NCBI GenBank assembly: GCA_039881145.1
Contig: JAYKKI010000095.1
Location: forward strand, 5,097,501 to 5,161,500
Source of the DNA: Druceiella hillmani
Lineage: Eukaryota; Arthropoda; Insecta; Lepidoptera; Hepialidae
Reading direction: 5' to 3'
DNA length: 64,000 nt
The notes under the pieces were generated by a model that saw nothing but the letters and a program-made list of their open reading frames with translations, was not told where the DNA came from and searched no databases. The position numbers were made by a program, and so were the translations under genes. Positions 13,220 through 28,200 of this stretch are shown here, piece after piece; position 1 is the first letter of the stretch, and every line of letters starts with the position of its first letter.

Positions 13220-16200
13220 CATGTGTGTGTATCAAATATGACACATAAAATATCCATTAAAAAACTGAAATAATTTTTAGAATTGTTTAATATTTTCTGA
13301 GATTAAACCCTGCAAACGTACACATTTAGTCATGTCAATTCTTTATAATATTGGTGTAGATAAACAAAAGCGTAATACAGATGAATTTATGTAACAGTTC
13401 TTTTGCGGAACTTCGAAATGATAAATACAATAAGAGCCCATTTGTAAAATTCTGATTTTGACCATATAATTGTGAAAATTACAAAATCTGAATTTGATGT
13501 GACATAACTAAACTTTAATTTTCTTATCACTGCTAGTTTTCGAAAAATTTACATTTAAACTGAATTGACTAAACAATTTTACGAAAACGTTAAAATCTGA
13601 AATAACTGTTAAAATAAAGTCGGTGAACACATAGTATAAAAATACACTTACCTGAAAGCGCTTCAAACATTCTGGATTAATGGGGCTTCCAATAATTAAA
13701 AGAAATTTCAAACTGGGATATTTATGCTCATCAAAATTAGTGTCATTCACCAAAGTTTGGAGTGCGGCAGGACTGAGCAATGTCATAATAGGCTGAAATA
13801 ATGAAAGTGAGATAATGGGGAGCTATGCTTGATAAAAAACAACAGAATATTTTAATCTCTGACATAAACTACCTCAGTCATACTTTGATAAATCTGATAT
13901 AAAACAAGCGGACTAGTCAAAACACACACAAAGCATAGTTTTGGTTTAAAAAATCATATATATTAAATATATGTAAAAATATACATATAGATAAATAGTT
14001 TTATCCGAGGTTCGAAACCTATTTAAAACCCTGATAAAACAAGCAAACTTTGCCCTTGCTTGTTTCTAACGCTAATTTAATTTTATTACATGCCTCAGAT
14101 CATAGTTAACTCTTGGAATTTTTACAGCACTTCCATAAATTAAGTGCATATCACATATCAGCAGTTAATTTGCCATTTGCTTATCTTGATAAATAATTCT
14201 TTTTGATCCATTAGTTTAACTTAAAGTGACCTAAATAAATGTATCAATGAATATAACCAAAATAATGACAGTAAACGAAATGCATTAATCCACAATAAAT
14301 AATCACATTACGCCCATAGCGGTTTGTTTATCAATCTTTCCACCAAAAATTTTTGATATCAAGCCACACACATTATAGATAACAGTATCATATCTGCCTG
14401 TTCAGATGATATGTCACTTCCTACGATGTTGCAATTTTTTATTTTGATTTTAAACAAAAATTAAAATAAAATTGAATCGATAGTATGAGCCATATTATAG
14501 ATTCAATTTTGCCATTTTAATGACTGTTACCTTTTAAAAATTAAATTTCTTTCTTCTAAAAACCATGTTCGAAATACAAAAAGTGGAAACAGCTTATATT
14601 ATTGCAACTTTGAAATAGCCTGTTTCGCAATATGTGGTAAGGTATAAGCATTAAAAAAAATATTTGGTGTAAGTCTTTCAAAAAGTTAGATGCTTAATAG
14701 TGCCATTCACAGTAATTTTAATAACATAAATAACCCACAATTAAATGAAACTACGTGATGTAGTATTATTTCTACTTTCTTTAATTTCTTTACCACGACC
14801 TAGGTTTCGTTGTATTGCAACATCTTCAGGTGGGATATTAGCAAAGTATCTTTGCTAATATCCCACCTGAAGATGTTGTGATACAACGAAACCTAGGTAG
14901 TGGTAAAGAAATTAAAAAAAGTAGAAATAATACTACATCACGTAGTTTCATTTAATTGTGAATAATGAATTTCTACAAAATTAACACCAAATATATTCAA
15001 TAAATAACCCAGTAAAATTGTATCACCTTGTTTATTAAAAGAATTTTCAAAACCACTATTTAACAGCAAATACTGCTTTGTATAGTGGACACTCGAGTAC
15101 TTTTTGTACTACATCTATATAATCTCCTTGTTGACTTGTATTAATTTATCATAATAAACATGGGAGAAGAAACAACATAACTACTAGTACTGTATATTGA
15201 ACTAAATCTACGCTTGTTAACATTTTATGGAGAGGTAGATTATCAAATTTAATTATTCTTTTGTCCACAGCAATTTTTTCAAAAAGCTTATAGTTCCGAT
15301 ACAAATTTCTCTTTATTATACCAAACAGATATTGAACTTCATAGACCTTATTACATTTATAGGTTCATTATAGTAGACATAACATTATCATCTTCGAGAC
15401 TTGAGTAATTTAAAAACCAACTAAATCATGATATAAAATGAGAAACAAACATCATGAAAAAAGGGGAAAAAAATCTAATTTTTTTGTCTTGTAATACAGG
15501 ATTATAATTTTTATAGCTAGGTAATTTTTTGTATGCCCATCACTAAACCGAAATGTCAATATCTTTTTCGACATAGTTGAGCATAAACTTCTACTTTTCA
15601 AATCATCTGACCAAAACATACAAGGTATTTAAAGAGGTTATATATCCTTAAGACTATATTTGAATGGACTATATTTTTCTTTCTTTGGTAGTGTTTTCCC
15701 CACTTTGATATGGCAAATCTTGATAAATGGACCACTACTTGTTTAAATACGGATATACAACTTATTACTAGTTAAACCACTTCCACCGTTGACTTCAGTT
15801 ATTATTATCGACCTTAGTCTTTGCGTGCCGACAAGACCCATACCAGACATACAAATTTTAAGTACAGGAGCAAATGAATCGACAATGCATCTTATTTTTA
15901 TGTGTGAGGTTTGATCTATCCACCTCGTTGATATTACATGTCGTCTTCTCTACGTTATTTCCACACTGAAACTTGTGTTCAAAATTAATATAAATGCTCA
16001 ACATATCCAAAAATGAAATGTAATGAATTTGAAACAAAAATAAAATGAGAGACAAAACATTTGGCATTCAAAAATAAACCAAAGATATTTTATCTTTTAC
16101 AGTTCATCCTCTCCATAGAATACCTTTAACAGTGTCAAGTTTAGAAGAAGTAACTGGTCAACACTGATAAAATTATATCCCGGATATAACATGGTTGCTT

Positions 16201-19200
16201 GATAACAAAAAAATAAACTATGGAACAAAACAAAATATAATTAAATAAATAAAGCAAACATACATATAACAAGATACATATATAGATAACACAAATATAA
16301 CTACAATATATAAATATGTAGATATTAATTGTTGATAAACAAAATATATGAACAAAAAGAGGGAAAGAAAAATCACTTTATTATTATATTAGCATATAAA
16401 AAGTTTTAACTTTTAAGTACCTGATATTTATGCATAACTTCATAAAATATTTCGGCACCAAATTCACAAACTCCATGGACAAGTCTACCCCCCAAAAGGA
16501 TACTTGTGGGTACTGAGATAACACCTGTTAGCCAATACAAAGATGACCATGTAATGATAGTGCCACTTGATCCACCTGACAACTGTGCCCTGCAAAGTTA
16601 CACCTGATTGGTAATTTTAGTATAAAAGTTAATCATACAATCATAAAGGTGACACAGAATGGCATCACCAGTATGATGTAAAATAAGATTGATAAAAACA
16701 TCAGTTTCATACATATCCGCTACGACAATAAACACGAGGAATAGTTAATTAATATACATTAAAATTAACAGAAATGAACATCTAAAACATTGTTTTCTAA
16801 AATAGGATGGTATACATCTGGACTCTAATAACTATATTTTTCTGTAATATTCTGTGATCTTAATGTTACAATCCAAAAAATCACATTATAGACTTTTACA
16901 GACAGAAAATAAAAATACAACAGAGATAAAGACTAACAGCAGTATGGATTGCAGTCAAAGAAATTTTAAAACAAACCCCAATTCATAATTTTAAACTTTA
17001 TGTTTAGGGTTCCATAGTAAGAATATTTAGACCACAGCCACACCGCAGGTGGCACACTTAGTGGCAAGAAGTAAGTTGATCGCTTAAATGACTCATTCTA
17101 GTGAACCAACACATTGGATGTAACGGATGCAGCCACACTGCTCACTTACTGGGACTCTTAGTAATTGAGCAGTAGACTAGCGGTTAGCGACACCAACAAA
17201 TACGTCGGTTTTTTACTTCTATTAACTTGGATGCAACATGGTAAAATTGGAATCGATCCCACGGTTTACATAAAAATATTCCCTACATTTTGTACATTTG
17301 TTAAAAAAATTGTTTTGTACATTTGTCAAAAAAATTGTGATAATGAAATGTGTGATTGAGTCAATGAAGGCTATTGCCATTTTACTCTCATGAATGGGTT
17401 TGCTCACTAGTTATAACTGTATAGTTGTATAATGTAATCTAGTCATTTATACGATAGTATGCAACCACTTAATTATTTGTAAGACGCAGGTACCAGTGGA
17501 ATCACTATTACGTGCGATTTCTATCATGTTGTTGATTCTATATTCTGATAGTGCTAAATTGTCTTGTTATTGTATAGCCCAATTCTTTTGAAATAGTGAA
17601 ATGGCAGTTTTTGTCACTTCTAACTTCTTCATTGCTTATTTCATGACTCGCGTCTTTCATGAGACAACACAATGTTATGTAAAATACACACTGCTTTTAT
17701 AATCAGTCTAGCTGTATTAATGTTTGTTTCAATTGGTTTCAAAATTCTCCATATTGTTGCCATAATACCGACACAACATTCGACACTTTTACGTGCCCTT
17801 GAGGGGTGGTAATTATAAAAGTGTTTCATATTATCAAGATTCCTTTAACCAAAAGGAGTCATTAAATAATTTAATAATGAATAACTGCCAACACTAATCA
17901 GTACAAATTTGTACCAGGTATTTTTTTTTGCTGGTGAATGTTTAAACACGTTGCTTCTAAATGGTGAAATAATGAACTTCTAAAGTTTGTACCACAAAAT
18001 CACAATATTTCAAATATGTTTGTCAATCGAACACACAATGATTAAATTTCATTACTTCAAAGTTCATTCAACCAAAGTGTTACGCTCGTTACATATTTAC
18101 ATGGTTATACAGAGTACGAATACAACTAATTCTTTTCGACATGCAAATAAACCGAATGCCTACTTTTGTAGTTGTTTATGAGTACCCAATAACAAATGTT
18201 CATAATAAATAATATTTTTTTATTTACCTTAATATCAAAACGAAACATTGTTCAGGCGAAATACAAAGTCTATAATTTGTTTCCTGTTTTTGTAAATCAT
18301 GTTCAACTTTGCTAAGTAGAAGAACAAATGTATATTTCTTCAAACATAGTCAAAAAATTTACATACAAATAATTCTGCAATTTTTTGTATAAAATTTACC
18401 AAATTCTACTTCAGCAGATGTCATCGTATTAATATAATGCACCAAACATGTTCGATAATTTTGGGTTAACTGTGTTCATTATGAAAGACTATGTATTAAG
18501 TTTACTTAATCAAAAAATGAAATTTAAACATAGTGCTATTTGCAAGAAGCTATTTTCTGAACAACTTTGAAAAAGACATGTTTGCCACAACACAATACAC
18601 AACTGCAAACACACTATTACCACAAAACACCTAGCCATCAAGATTCCCAGTCCATTCCATCCCCTCTAACTTATAAGTGTGCCACATGCAGTGTGGTCTC
18701 GGCTTTATAGTTTCACCATTTTTGTCTGTCTGTCTGTATGTAACAGCTGTGTTACTTGCACATTATTAGTGCTATAAAGCTGAAATTTTGTATTCTTATA
18801 CATACTTATAATGCGTACAAAATTATGAAAGAAAATATTTAAAAAGAAATTTTTATAGGGTACCTTCCCTACGTGTTAAGTATGGGTGAATTTTTTTTAT
18901 TAGGATTTCCCATTATATAGAGAACCATTAAAAAATCTCACAAAAATATTAGGGACATGTTGCAACCTCTTTTGATACAGGGAACCGTTTACAAAATATT
19001 AAGCTTTAAAACGGTTATTTTTGTTAGTTTTCTGTCCCCACCCTCTATCAGCTAAACCGCTAGTATCCACAATAGTGGTAAATATAACAAAATTAAAAAG
19101 AAAATTAGCATCTAAGCAGGCCCTACTAGGCTCTAGACGAGTAATAATGAAGCAACTTCTGATATTTTCGTCTGTAAAAATTCATCGAAACTCCATCGAA

Positions 19201-22200
19201 ATTACTTATTTCCTCAAATGCAAAAATAACTGTATGTTAATATGAAAATTTATTATGTCTGCAAATACACTAGGCCTTATGTTTATATATTTACATGTGA
19301 TGAGAAATAATATTGATATTTGTAATCAGCTTAATAAAAATACTAAGTTTACTTAAATGTTTAGCTGCATACAAATGTGTACGGAACCCCCGTAGTCCAA
19401 ATTATACTTGTATATACCCAAGTTATACAATTTTATTTTGATATTTTCTTTATGAAAGAATATTTAAGCAATATTTAATTTTTTAAATCAGTGGTAATCC
19501 CCTGAGAAACAATTGTCTGCACCCTAATTGTTCATAAATTATTCTCTTTTTAAAATTCCTTCTGTCACATTTTGGAACTTTTCTTTCAATCTAATGTCTC
19601 TTTAATTTAAACAATATCATGTGTTATTTATTTTTCACGGAATACTAATTCATTTTCTTTTATTGTAACAGCAATGCTATTTTTACATAAAATGATTTAG
19701 AAAAGTCAAACGTTGACAGAGCTTCGCATGAAATTTCTCATTTTCATTACCCTACTAAATATCCCCAAACAAATACATTTCTATTATCATTATGATTAAA
19801 TTGGCTAGATAATACATCACAATGTATTCAAGTAACTTACTTATTCTAAAATGTAATGAGAATTTTATAAAATACTTACATAGGCTTCATTTGTGCCAGT
19901 ACATTGTTGTGTGTCAGGCAAATAAGCTTTGGCAAACCAGTCGTTCCACTTGAACACAACGAAAATATAGTTGTTGTTTTTGGACTAAAATTGGGTATCC
20001 TGAAATCAAATTTGGATATTTTTATTATTCTCCTTTTGTAATTTTATCATTGCAAATACTGTGTTCCATTAATATCTGCCTGAAAATAAATCTAATTATG
20101 TTGAATGATACTTTCATTGCCTTGATTATGCTACGTTCGTTAAATTCTATATGCAGGTACCTGTCAAGATGGTTGGTTTATATAATTTACAATCGTTTAT
20201 CATTTCATTACCATCAAAAAGATTATAGTTTGCTCTATCATCTTTTCAAAAATATTAAAATATTTGATATCATTTTTGAAGTGTAACTTCTTTAAGGAAG
20301 ATGAACATTACGCTGAAAATAGCATGTGATGTCCAACATTGTTTTTATATTAAAGTGATCCTAAAGCCCTGCTGACAAATAACACAGAAAAAGAAGGTAA
20401 AACATAACATTGAGAAATAAAATTGTTGCACGTATGCTACATCTGCTTATAGTCAATCTATATATCCCTGCAACTATACATTATTTGTGTTTATAAGGAA
20501 TACTTTAATTTTGTTTTATTAAAAATAAAAGTACAAAGTTTAATTAAGTACTCTTGCATGCTATTTAGATTATGATGTGCTTTTTATGTTTGTAATGTAT
20601 TCAGCCGAGAAAAAGTGACCCACCATTGATGAACATTGATACAGTGTTTAAATCATAGTCGGTGCTAATATTAAATGTTACTGAACTGATACTTAATCAA
20701 ATCTTAATAAACTTAGTCCATTAAGTTTATTAAGATTTGATTATGTTTTGTAGAAAGAATGGAAGTTATGTGTTTTTTTTTCAAATTTGCATTGCAAAAT
20801 CAAACACTCGCTTTTGACTGATTTTGCCTATTTCAGATAGAGTCGTAACAAACTATGAACTATTTTTCTTTAAGTTTGAAAGTAATTCATTTAAAGTCAA
20901 AATAACAAAGAAAATGTCATGAGCAAAAGAAACATAGGAAATACTCATATGTTGTAGAAGAATGCTATCTGCTATCTTCATATGATGCTATCTTCGTATG
21001 ATGAAGAAATATTCCTAAAATTCCTAAAGAAATAAGAGTTCGGAGCCTAAGAGCCCATAAATGATCAGAATATTAATTTTGACCAGAAGTTGGAGCTCTA
21101 ATTTGTCCAAAAGTCTTCTTCATCAGAAGAAATAGAACATTCCAGAAAAATAATCTATTATTACTTCAGGAACTTAAAGATCTGTCTACAAAAGAAGAAT
21201 TTTTTTCTCGAGATTTCATTATTTTGGTATTAAAAAAAGTTATTCACGGTCAAGTCGCGAAATTTTTATTTCCTCGAATATTTCGTTATATATATGAGTT
21301 TTACTCTAATTTTTGTTATTATAAAAAATATTTGTTGATAAAATTGCACAAAAAATCGCATGTAAAATTTATGTATGACCACTAACTAGTTTACCATATA
21401 GCAAGTTCTGAAAGTTGGGGGCAAAACGTATACCCCACTATATATAGTGTATATGTGGAATATGATTGAGATTTACATCAAGAATTCATATTATCTGTAC
21501 ATATAATAAAATTAAAACAGAATGAATTCTAAACATCGAAAACATTTTTAAAAAAAGTGATTAATATAACATATAGAATGATAATAGAAGCCAGAAAAAC
21601 TCTGTTGAGAATTTTTGTCTGTCTATATGTTAATTTATATGGGTATCACACAAAATTTACTCGACGGATTTTGATGAAATTTAGTATGGTAATAGTAGGT
21701 ATATACCCAGGAGGAACATACAAGGGAAACAATTTTTTTTTTCTAATTACACGTAAACGAAGTTGTTGACACAGCTAGTACACAACTTAAATAATTTATA
21801 TAATACTCTCCTAACTAAATATATAAAATAATTTATATATGTAGTTAGAAAAGTATTGCTGAGGGACCTTTAAAATAGACCTTTCATCAATATTAAGTTA
21901 AGACCTTGTGTTGAACCGGCCTAGCATTCCACTGTCATTTCGTGGTTCAATTTTGTATACTAAGAGAGCATTTTTACAATGATAAACCCAGTTTAAAGCC
22001 GCATATTGCTGAGTACAGAGATAATTTTTTAAATTTTTTTTTTTCATTCAGCACACCATAACATTTCAAATGCGATGAACGAGATATTTTATTACACCGA
22101 AAATAATAAACTAAGACTACTAATTTTCTCTTACAAAGTTAAAAGAAATACCTGATTACATTCCAACAATTCAAGCAATAATATCGAAATTAATTAATAT

Positions 22201-25200
22201 AGTTGTAATGCCATTTTCACTACTATGTAGAACTAAATTGTTGATGATTATTTGTTTGCATGATCCTGAGACATATATTGTTTGTAAATCATGGTATTAA
22301 AATAAAAAACAAAATCCAGTAAAAGAAAGATTTTGAATTTTTAAGGCTGCTGCTTATAATATATATATTAATGAAAAACGTATAGCTTCATGAAATGAAG
22401 AAGAAAAAGGAGTGATTGAAAATTGTAAAAGTTACATTGACATTATACTTACTGGGGACGCCACGTAAAAAAAGTACCTTGCATTTTTCCTCAAAGGTGG
22501 TGCGAAAATGAATGGATACCAATGCCTTCTCAATGCTTTCTTAACTTTGTATTTCAAAACCTCTTGACCTTACATTAAATTTTACATAAAAGCATTCTTG
22601 TGAGGCTTTTGATGATGAATAGTTTTTATAATAACTAAAATTAGCATAAAATCAAAAGATTATGATGTATTTGAGAAAAATTACTTTCGCAACTTTTGAT
22701 TTTGAATAACTTTATTGGGATGAAAAATTTCAACTTCGACTTTTTACACAATATTTTTAACGTCAAAATGATGAAGTTCCAAGGAAAATTTCTTCACCAG
22801 GATTTTTTTGCAAATACGTTACAAAGTATTACGGAACCATGATACACAAACAAGTGGGGTACAGTAGACCAAGCTCAACAGCTATAGATAACAAGAAGAT
22901 AGCAGTTAACGTAATTCAGTTTCTATGAATAATAAAATTTTTCCGTAATTTTGCAACTAAAAAAATTTAATAAAAAAGAGTATAGTTATAGAATAACGGC
23001 ATTAAAAAACAAAAACATTACTTAGTGCACTAGTTAAAAAAGTGTATTGACAGAAACATGTGTGATTATTACAAATTATGCACTATTCAATAATGTGTCT
23101 GTAGTTTTTACATATTCTGAAAACAATACACCCTATGCAAGCACAAGTATGGCACAACTGAATAATTTGGAAATTAATTATGACAGTAGAAATTACATTC
23201 TTGTCAAGTTACTTTCGAAAAAGAAAGAATACACCTACACTGCAATTCGCTTGTGTTATTATGACGAAGAAAAAAAAACTAACAGTTACATTTCCAAAAG
23301 TTAACAACAAAGAAGGAGCATTATTTAAATTGAATGATGTTACAGATATATTCCATGAAGATTTGTTAGAAAATCTATTAGTTTCCTATTTAATTGTGAA
23401 ACAGAACGTTTCTAACAAACAAAAAGTTGTTAAAATTATCGAGGAGCGAGACAATTATTTTAATATTTTGATTGTAAGTCTATTTATAGCTATTACATAA
23501 TAATATTTAAATGCCAAATACAGATTTTGGCAGACTTATTACATAAGTAAAATCAATAACGTTTTTAATTCTACTTCTACTACAAATTATTTTTATAACG
23601 TAGAACTATCTGTTTGTTACTTGTAGGGTAATAAAGTTGACTTTAATATAATTTACCCAGGAATATTGGAAATTGTAAGTTTACTCTTTTTAATTTTGGT
23701 AATTATAAGTGTACTCTTTTTAATTTTGGTAATTGTAAGTGTACTCTTTTTAATTTTGGTAATTGTAAGTGTACTCTTTTTAATTTTGGTAATTGTAAGT
23801 GCACTCTTTAATTTTGGTAATTGTAAGTGTACTCTTTTTAATTTTGGTAATTGTAAGTGTACTCTTTTTAATTTTGGTAATTGTAAGTGTGTTACCTTTG
23901 TGAAATTAATTTACTACTACAGACCGTTATGTCGACAAATTATAATAAGAATACAAAATTCATTTAATTTTATAATTTTTATTTATAAATTTACAGCAAA
24001 AAGAGTTTTCTTGATAGACACTTTCTTGATGAATAATACTAAAAATGAAAGGAAAATTAACATTTATCCATTTCATTTTAATACAATAGCAATGTTTTTC
24101 ATCAATGACGTTATAGATTAACGGAAAACATTGCTATGCTGTCAATTCTTAGAAGACTAATATTGCAAAATCAAAGTCTGTCCATGCAAAATAACAAACA
24201 GAAACTTATTACGGGCAAAGATTTGCCTTTATTGCTAATTTCAACTAAATTATATTTACTGCAACACAATTTAGTAGAAAGTATGTTTGGCATGTAACAT
24301 GTAACATTAGTGCGTCATTTAAAGATATCAGATTACTACATGTTTCTATAAAAATGTTGTTCCAAGCTCTATAAAAACCATTGTAAAACTTGTTTATAGT
24401 GTCAATAAGAAGAAAGTCACAACTCGGTGCCAAATATGACTTTTTTCTTAATTTTGTACCACAGCTGCTCTCTAGGGTTTAGATATTGCTTACTTGCGGT
24501 TTAATATATGAATAACACTGACTCCTTTGCGAGGAAAATTTTTGCGAGGATATGATGGACTGCGGTATGTTTCCAGTTGTTTGAAGTATATATTTTGAGT
24601 GAGTTTGGAATGACCATATAACAGAAAATTTCTTCTTTATTATTTTTTTGTGTTGGTGTTGACAAAAGTGACTTCAATTTTTTTACAGGTCTTATACAAG
24701 TCCCAAAAAACCCCAAACTTTCATATTACCACCACCATGTTTTACTTGTTTTTTTATGTATTCCAGGTTTATTTCTGCTTTTAAAGGAAACTATACATAT
24801 TGTGTATCACGTGACGAAATGATATTTATCTCGGTCTCATCAAAAAATAATACTTATTTCCACTGGAAATACACCCAATGTTCATATTTCCTAAGAAACA
24901 CCAACTGTGCTAGTCTCTGTTCCCTTTTCAGCAATGGAAATTTTTAACCAACTCTTCAGAACAGTTTCGCCTCACTAGCCATTATAGAACGGTCACACTG
25001 ACATTTGGTTCTGACCCAAATACTTCCCCCTTTAATCAATACGAACCCTGGAAATCTGGGAAATTTCGACTATCCCATGTACATGTCCCAAATTGTTTCT
25101 CTTGGTCTTTTCTTTCTAGAAACACTTCAGTCGTACATCAGTAGGTGCAATTTCAAATATTGCATTTCATTATAAATCATATTTTTAGTACAATTTCGAT

Positions 25201-28200
25201 GACCTGCTATTTTGCAGTATGGCGATCTACATTAATAAAAATTAATTATTACTTTTCGTACTGTTGTATCACAATGCACACATTAACAATGTGATATTCA
25301 AGACTTGCATGAAAATTAATTAATACAAGAAAAAAGTATTTACCTTAAAAAATTTCCAAATTAGAACCTAAACATTTTAATGTCCCAAATTAGTTAGTAA
25401 TAATTAGACCAAAAACATAGTAACTTTCGATCCATTGTTTCTTTATTAATTATTTATAACAAATAGCATTTCACAATAACAGATAATAATCTATTTCAGT
25501 TGACATATGCAAGGACTGGAAAAATAAATTTTGCCCAGAGATCTGTCTGTCACCAATTAATCGACCACTATTGTATTGATTTTTACAAGTTTTAATATGC
25601 ATGGTCAGTGGAGATATAGTAAAATATTTAAAATCTCTGCTGAGTAAATTTTTCATTTCCTCCGAGGAAATTTTTTAAAAATTATTCAAACACAAGTTCT
25701 ATAAAAAAAATATTACTTACACAAAGTTTTCTTCATTGCCTGTTGGCTTAATAAGGTGGGAGAAAGGTGTAAAACCCTCAGGAACCTCATCTTCCTTACC
25801 AAAGACTATAATATCACAAGTATTACCAATTTCTCTTAAGACTCCTTTTATCTCTGCTGCCTTGCTTTTGTCTACAAATACTATTTTCGGTGCACCGAGT
25901 TTAAATAAATGTTCAAACTCCACTGTAAAAAAAATATTGTCCTCCATTGATATATAGCAATATATAAACACCATTCAATAACATTACTTAACATCAATAA
26001 TAATTTTATAAAATCTTTATTAACTTATTCCAATCAATTTCTTGGATTTGTCTTTGGACTGACTAAACTAATTTTATTAGCCTGTCTTTTAACTAATCAA
26101 CCTGTCTACACAAACAATAAAATTGTAGAATTGACATTGAATATATGTATGAAAAAAATTATTTATGGAGACATATTAAAGTAAAAGAACACAAAAATAT
26201 TGCTAGTGGTATTTTTGTCTGTATATTTATTTATTTGTGCATAAGGCAAGAACCACTGAAAGGATTCTAATGGGTTTTAAATAGCTTATTCTATAGGATG
26301 TAAGGTATAGGCTTAGTTTCATTACAACAACCACATTCAAAAAGAAGATATAGTTATTTAAAATTTCAACACAAAGAGCTGGAAAAAGTTTATTCTGTAA
26401 GTAATATAGAAGACATTATGTATATTTTAATTTTCAATCTTACAGTTAACTTAATCACATTTTCCAAAAATCCTGTAACTGATGTTACAGACACAACTGG
26501 TGACCTACAAAGAAACTACCAAATACGTATAATAAATGTGAAAAAACAATACTAACCTTTCGTGAAAAGGTGATGAAGTGGCATAAGACTCGCACCTATA
26601 AAAGTAGATGCAATGACAGGTACTGACCCATCATTATGATTATCACAGCATACCACAATTTGATCTTCTATTCCACAACCATAGTCTGATAAATATTTTG
26701 CCAAACGTAGAACTCGTAGTCTGAATTCTCCATAAGTCTCTGTCTCGCCATTACGGAAGTCAACCTGATGAGAAACTATTTATTTAATTCTTCCATAATG
26801 CTATATTTTAACTCAATAATTACTATAATGTCTGTTACTATATATGTTACGTTGTTGGCAATAGACCAATAGTACTTTTTTAAATATAATTTTTTTTGGT
26901 CTTCAACGTAAGTTCTAAGTTCGATAATTGTAAAAAATTAATCTACCTGGAAAACGTAAAACGAAAACATTCTTAGTAGAAATAACTAATGTAATGCTAT
27001 AATTTTTGCATAGCACTGTAGTACTTAAAGGAAAATAGAAAAAAAAATATATTCAAGCATGCTTCATCGCTATCATCACACAACATATAAGTAAAGATGG
27101 TAGGTAGATGTGGCACATGCTCCATGTACATGATCTTATATCACATATTATCCTCTGCCCAATGGTCTTTAGTCGTAGACTGAATGCTATAAGCAATAAT
27201 GCTCCAGCGTTCATTGTTCATTAGGGCCCAAAAATACACTTCTGTGCCATAATTATATGCAAAAATAAAAGCCAGCAAAAGAATATAACCGATTGTGAAA
27301 TTTTCAATATTACTAAAATAATTTAAATGCATTTTGTTGGATTTCAAATAAAAATATTATCGGCAATGTCGTTGCATCGGTACTAGTGCACTAGTGCAAG
27401 ACACTGTATGCGATTATTGTATAAGTACAGATGATGTGAATATGTTTGAAAGACAATCATCCTAATGGAATAAAAGTTTCACACTTTAAAGCAATTTACT
27501 TTACATTACAATTTTATAATATTGATATGTTTTTCCATTAATTACATAAGATAGATTAAAAAAAAAAATGAAATTGTTAATGATAAAGTCTAAAATGTAT
27601 AGCTTGAATAATATGTATAAACACCATGGTGTTTATACATATGCAATTAACGAAAAAATAAAAACTTTAATCAAGGTTTTAAGTCATATTATATCCACGA
27701 TGATATTTGGTTGCATTACTTTCTATCAGTATGAAGATTTTCCTTCAAAGTCTATTTAACCGTTTGAGTGCCGACGAGCGAACTCGCGAAATCTGTTGCA
27801 GTTTAGCGTACTGTAGGGGAGGTCGCTCGCACTTATCGCTAATTTTTTATCTTTCTTTGTGTTACATAAAGTTCAAATTATAATATTATTAGTAATTAAT
27901 ATAAAAATAATCCAGGAAAAGAAAATTTTTAACCCATAATGTCGGAATACGAATGTAATTCAAGTGAAACTGATCGTTTTTCAAGTTGTGAAGAAAGTGA
28001 TTGTGGGAGTGACATTGTGGTGCCCTCACAATTTGGCATAATGCAAATTTTGAGTGATTGTGATAATAGTGACGATAACAAATATTTTGCTGATACGGAG
28101 GATGTACCGGACTGCAAAAATACTATGTGACCTTGATTTCAATTTTTGTTATAATTTTTGTTCACAATATATATTTCCATAATTTTCGTTGTATTTCATT

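Noticed and set aside
16540..16589. Second P-loop (GGSSGT) suggesting a duplicated nucleotide site
   Set aside because: It sits in the variable linker before the conserved SSLYW segment and lacks the following lysine, so it is chance similarity.
17150..17290. tRNA-like A and B boxes (TAGACTAGCGGTTAGCGA, GGAATCGATCCCA)
   Set aside because: No cloverleaf could be drawn. At best it is a decayed SINE piece inside the Harbinger element, so it is not listed as a tRNA gene.
23673..23892. CRISPR-like spaced repeat
   Set aside because: Units are directly adjacent with no spacers, and this is a eukaryotic genome.
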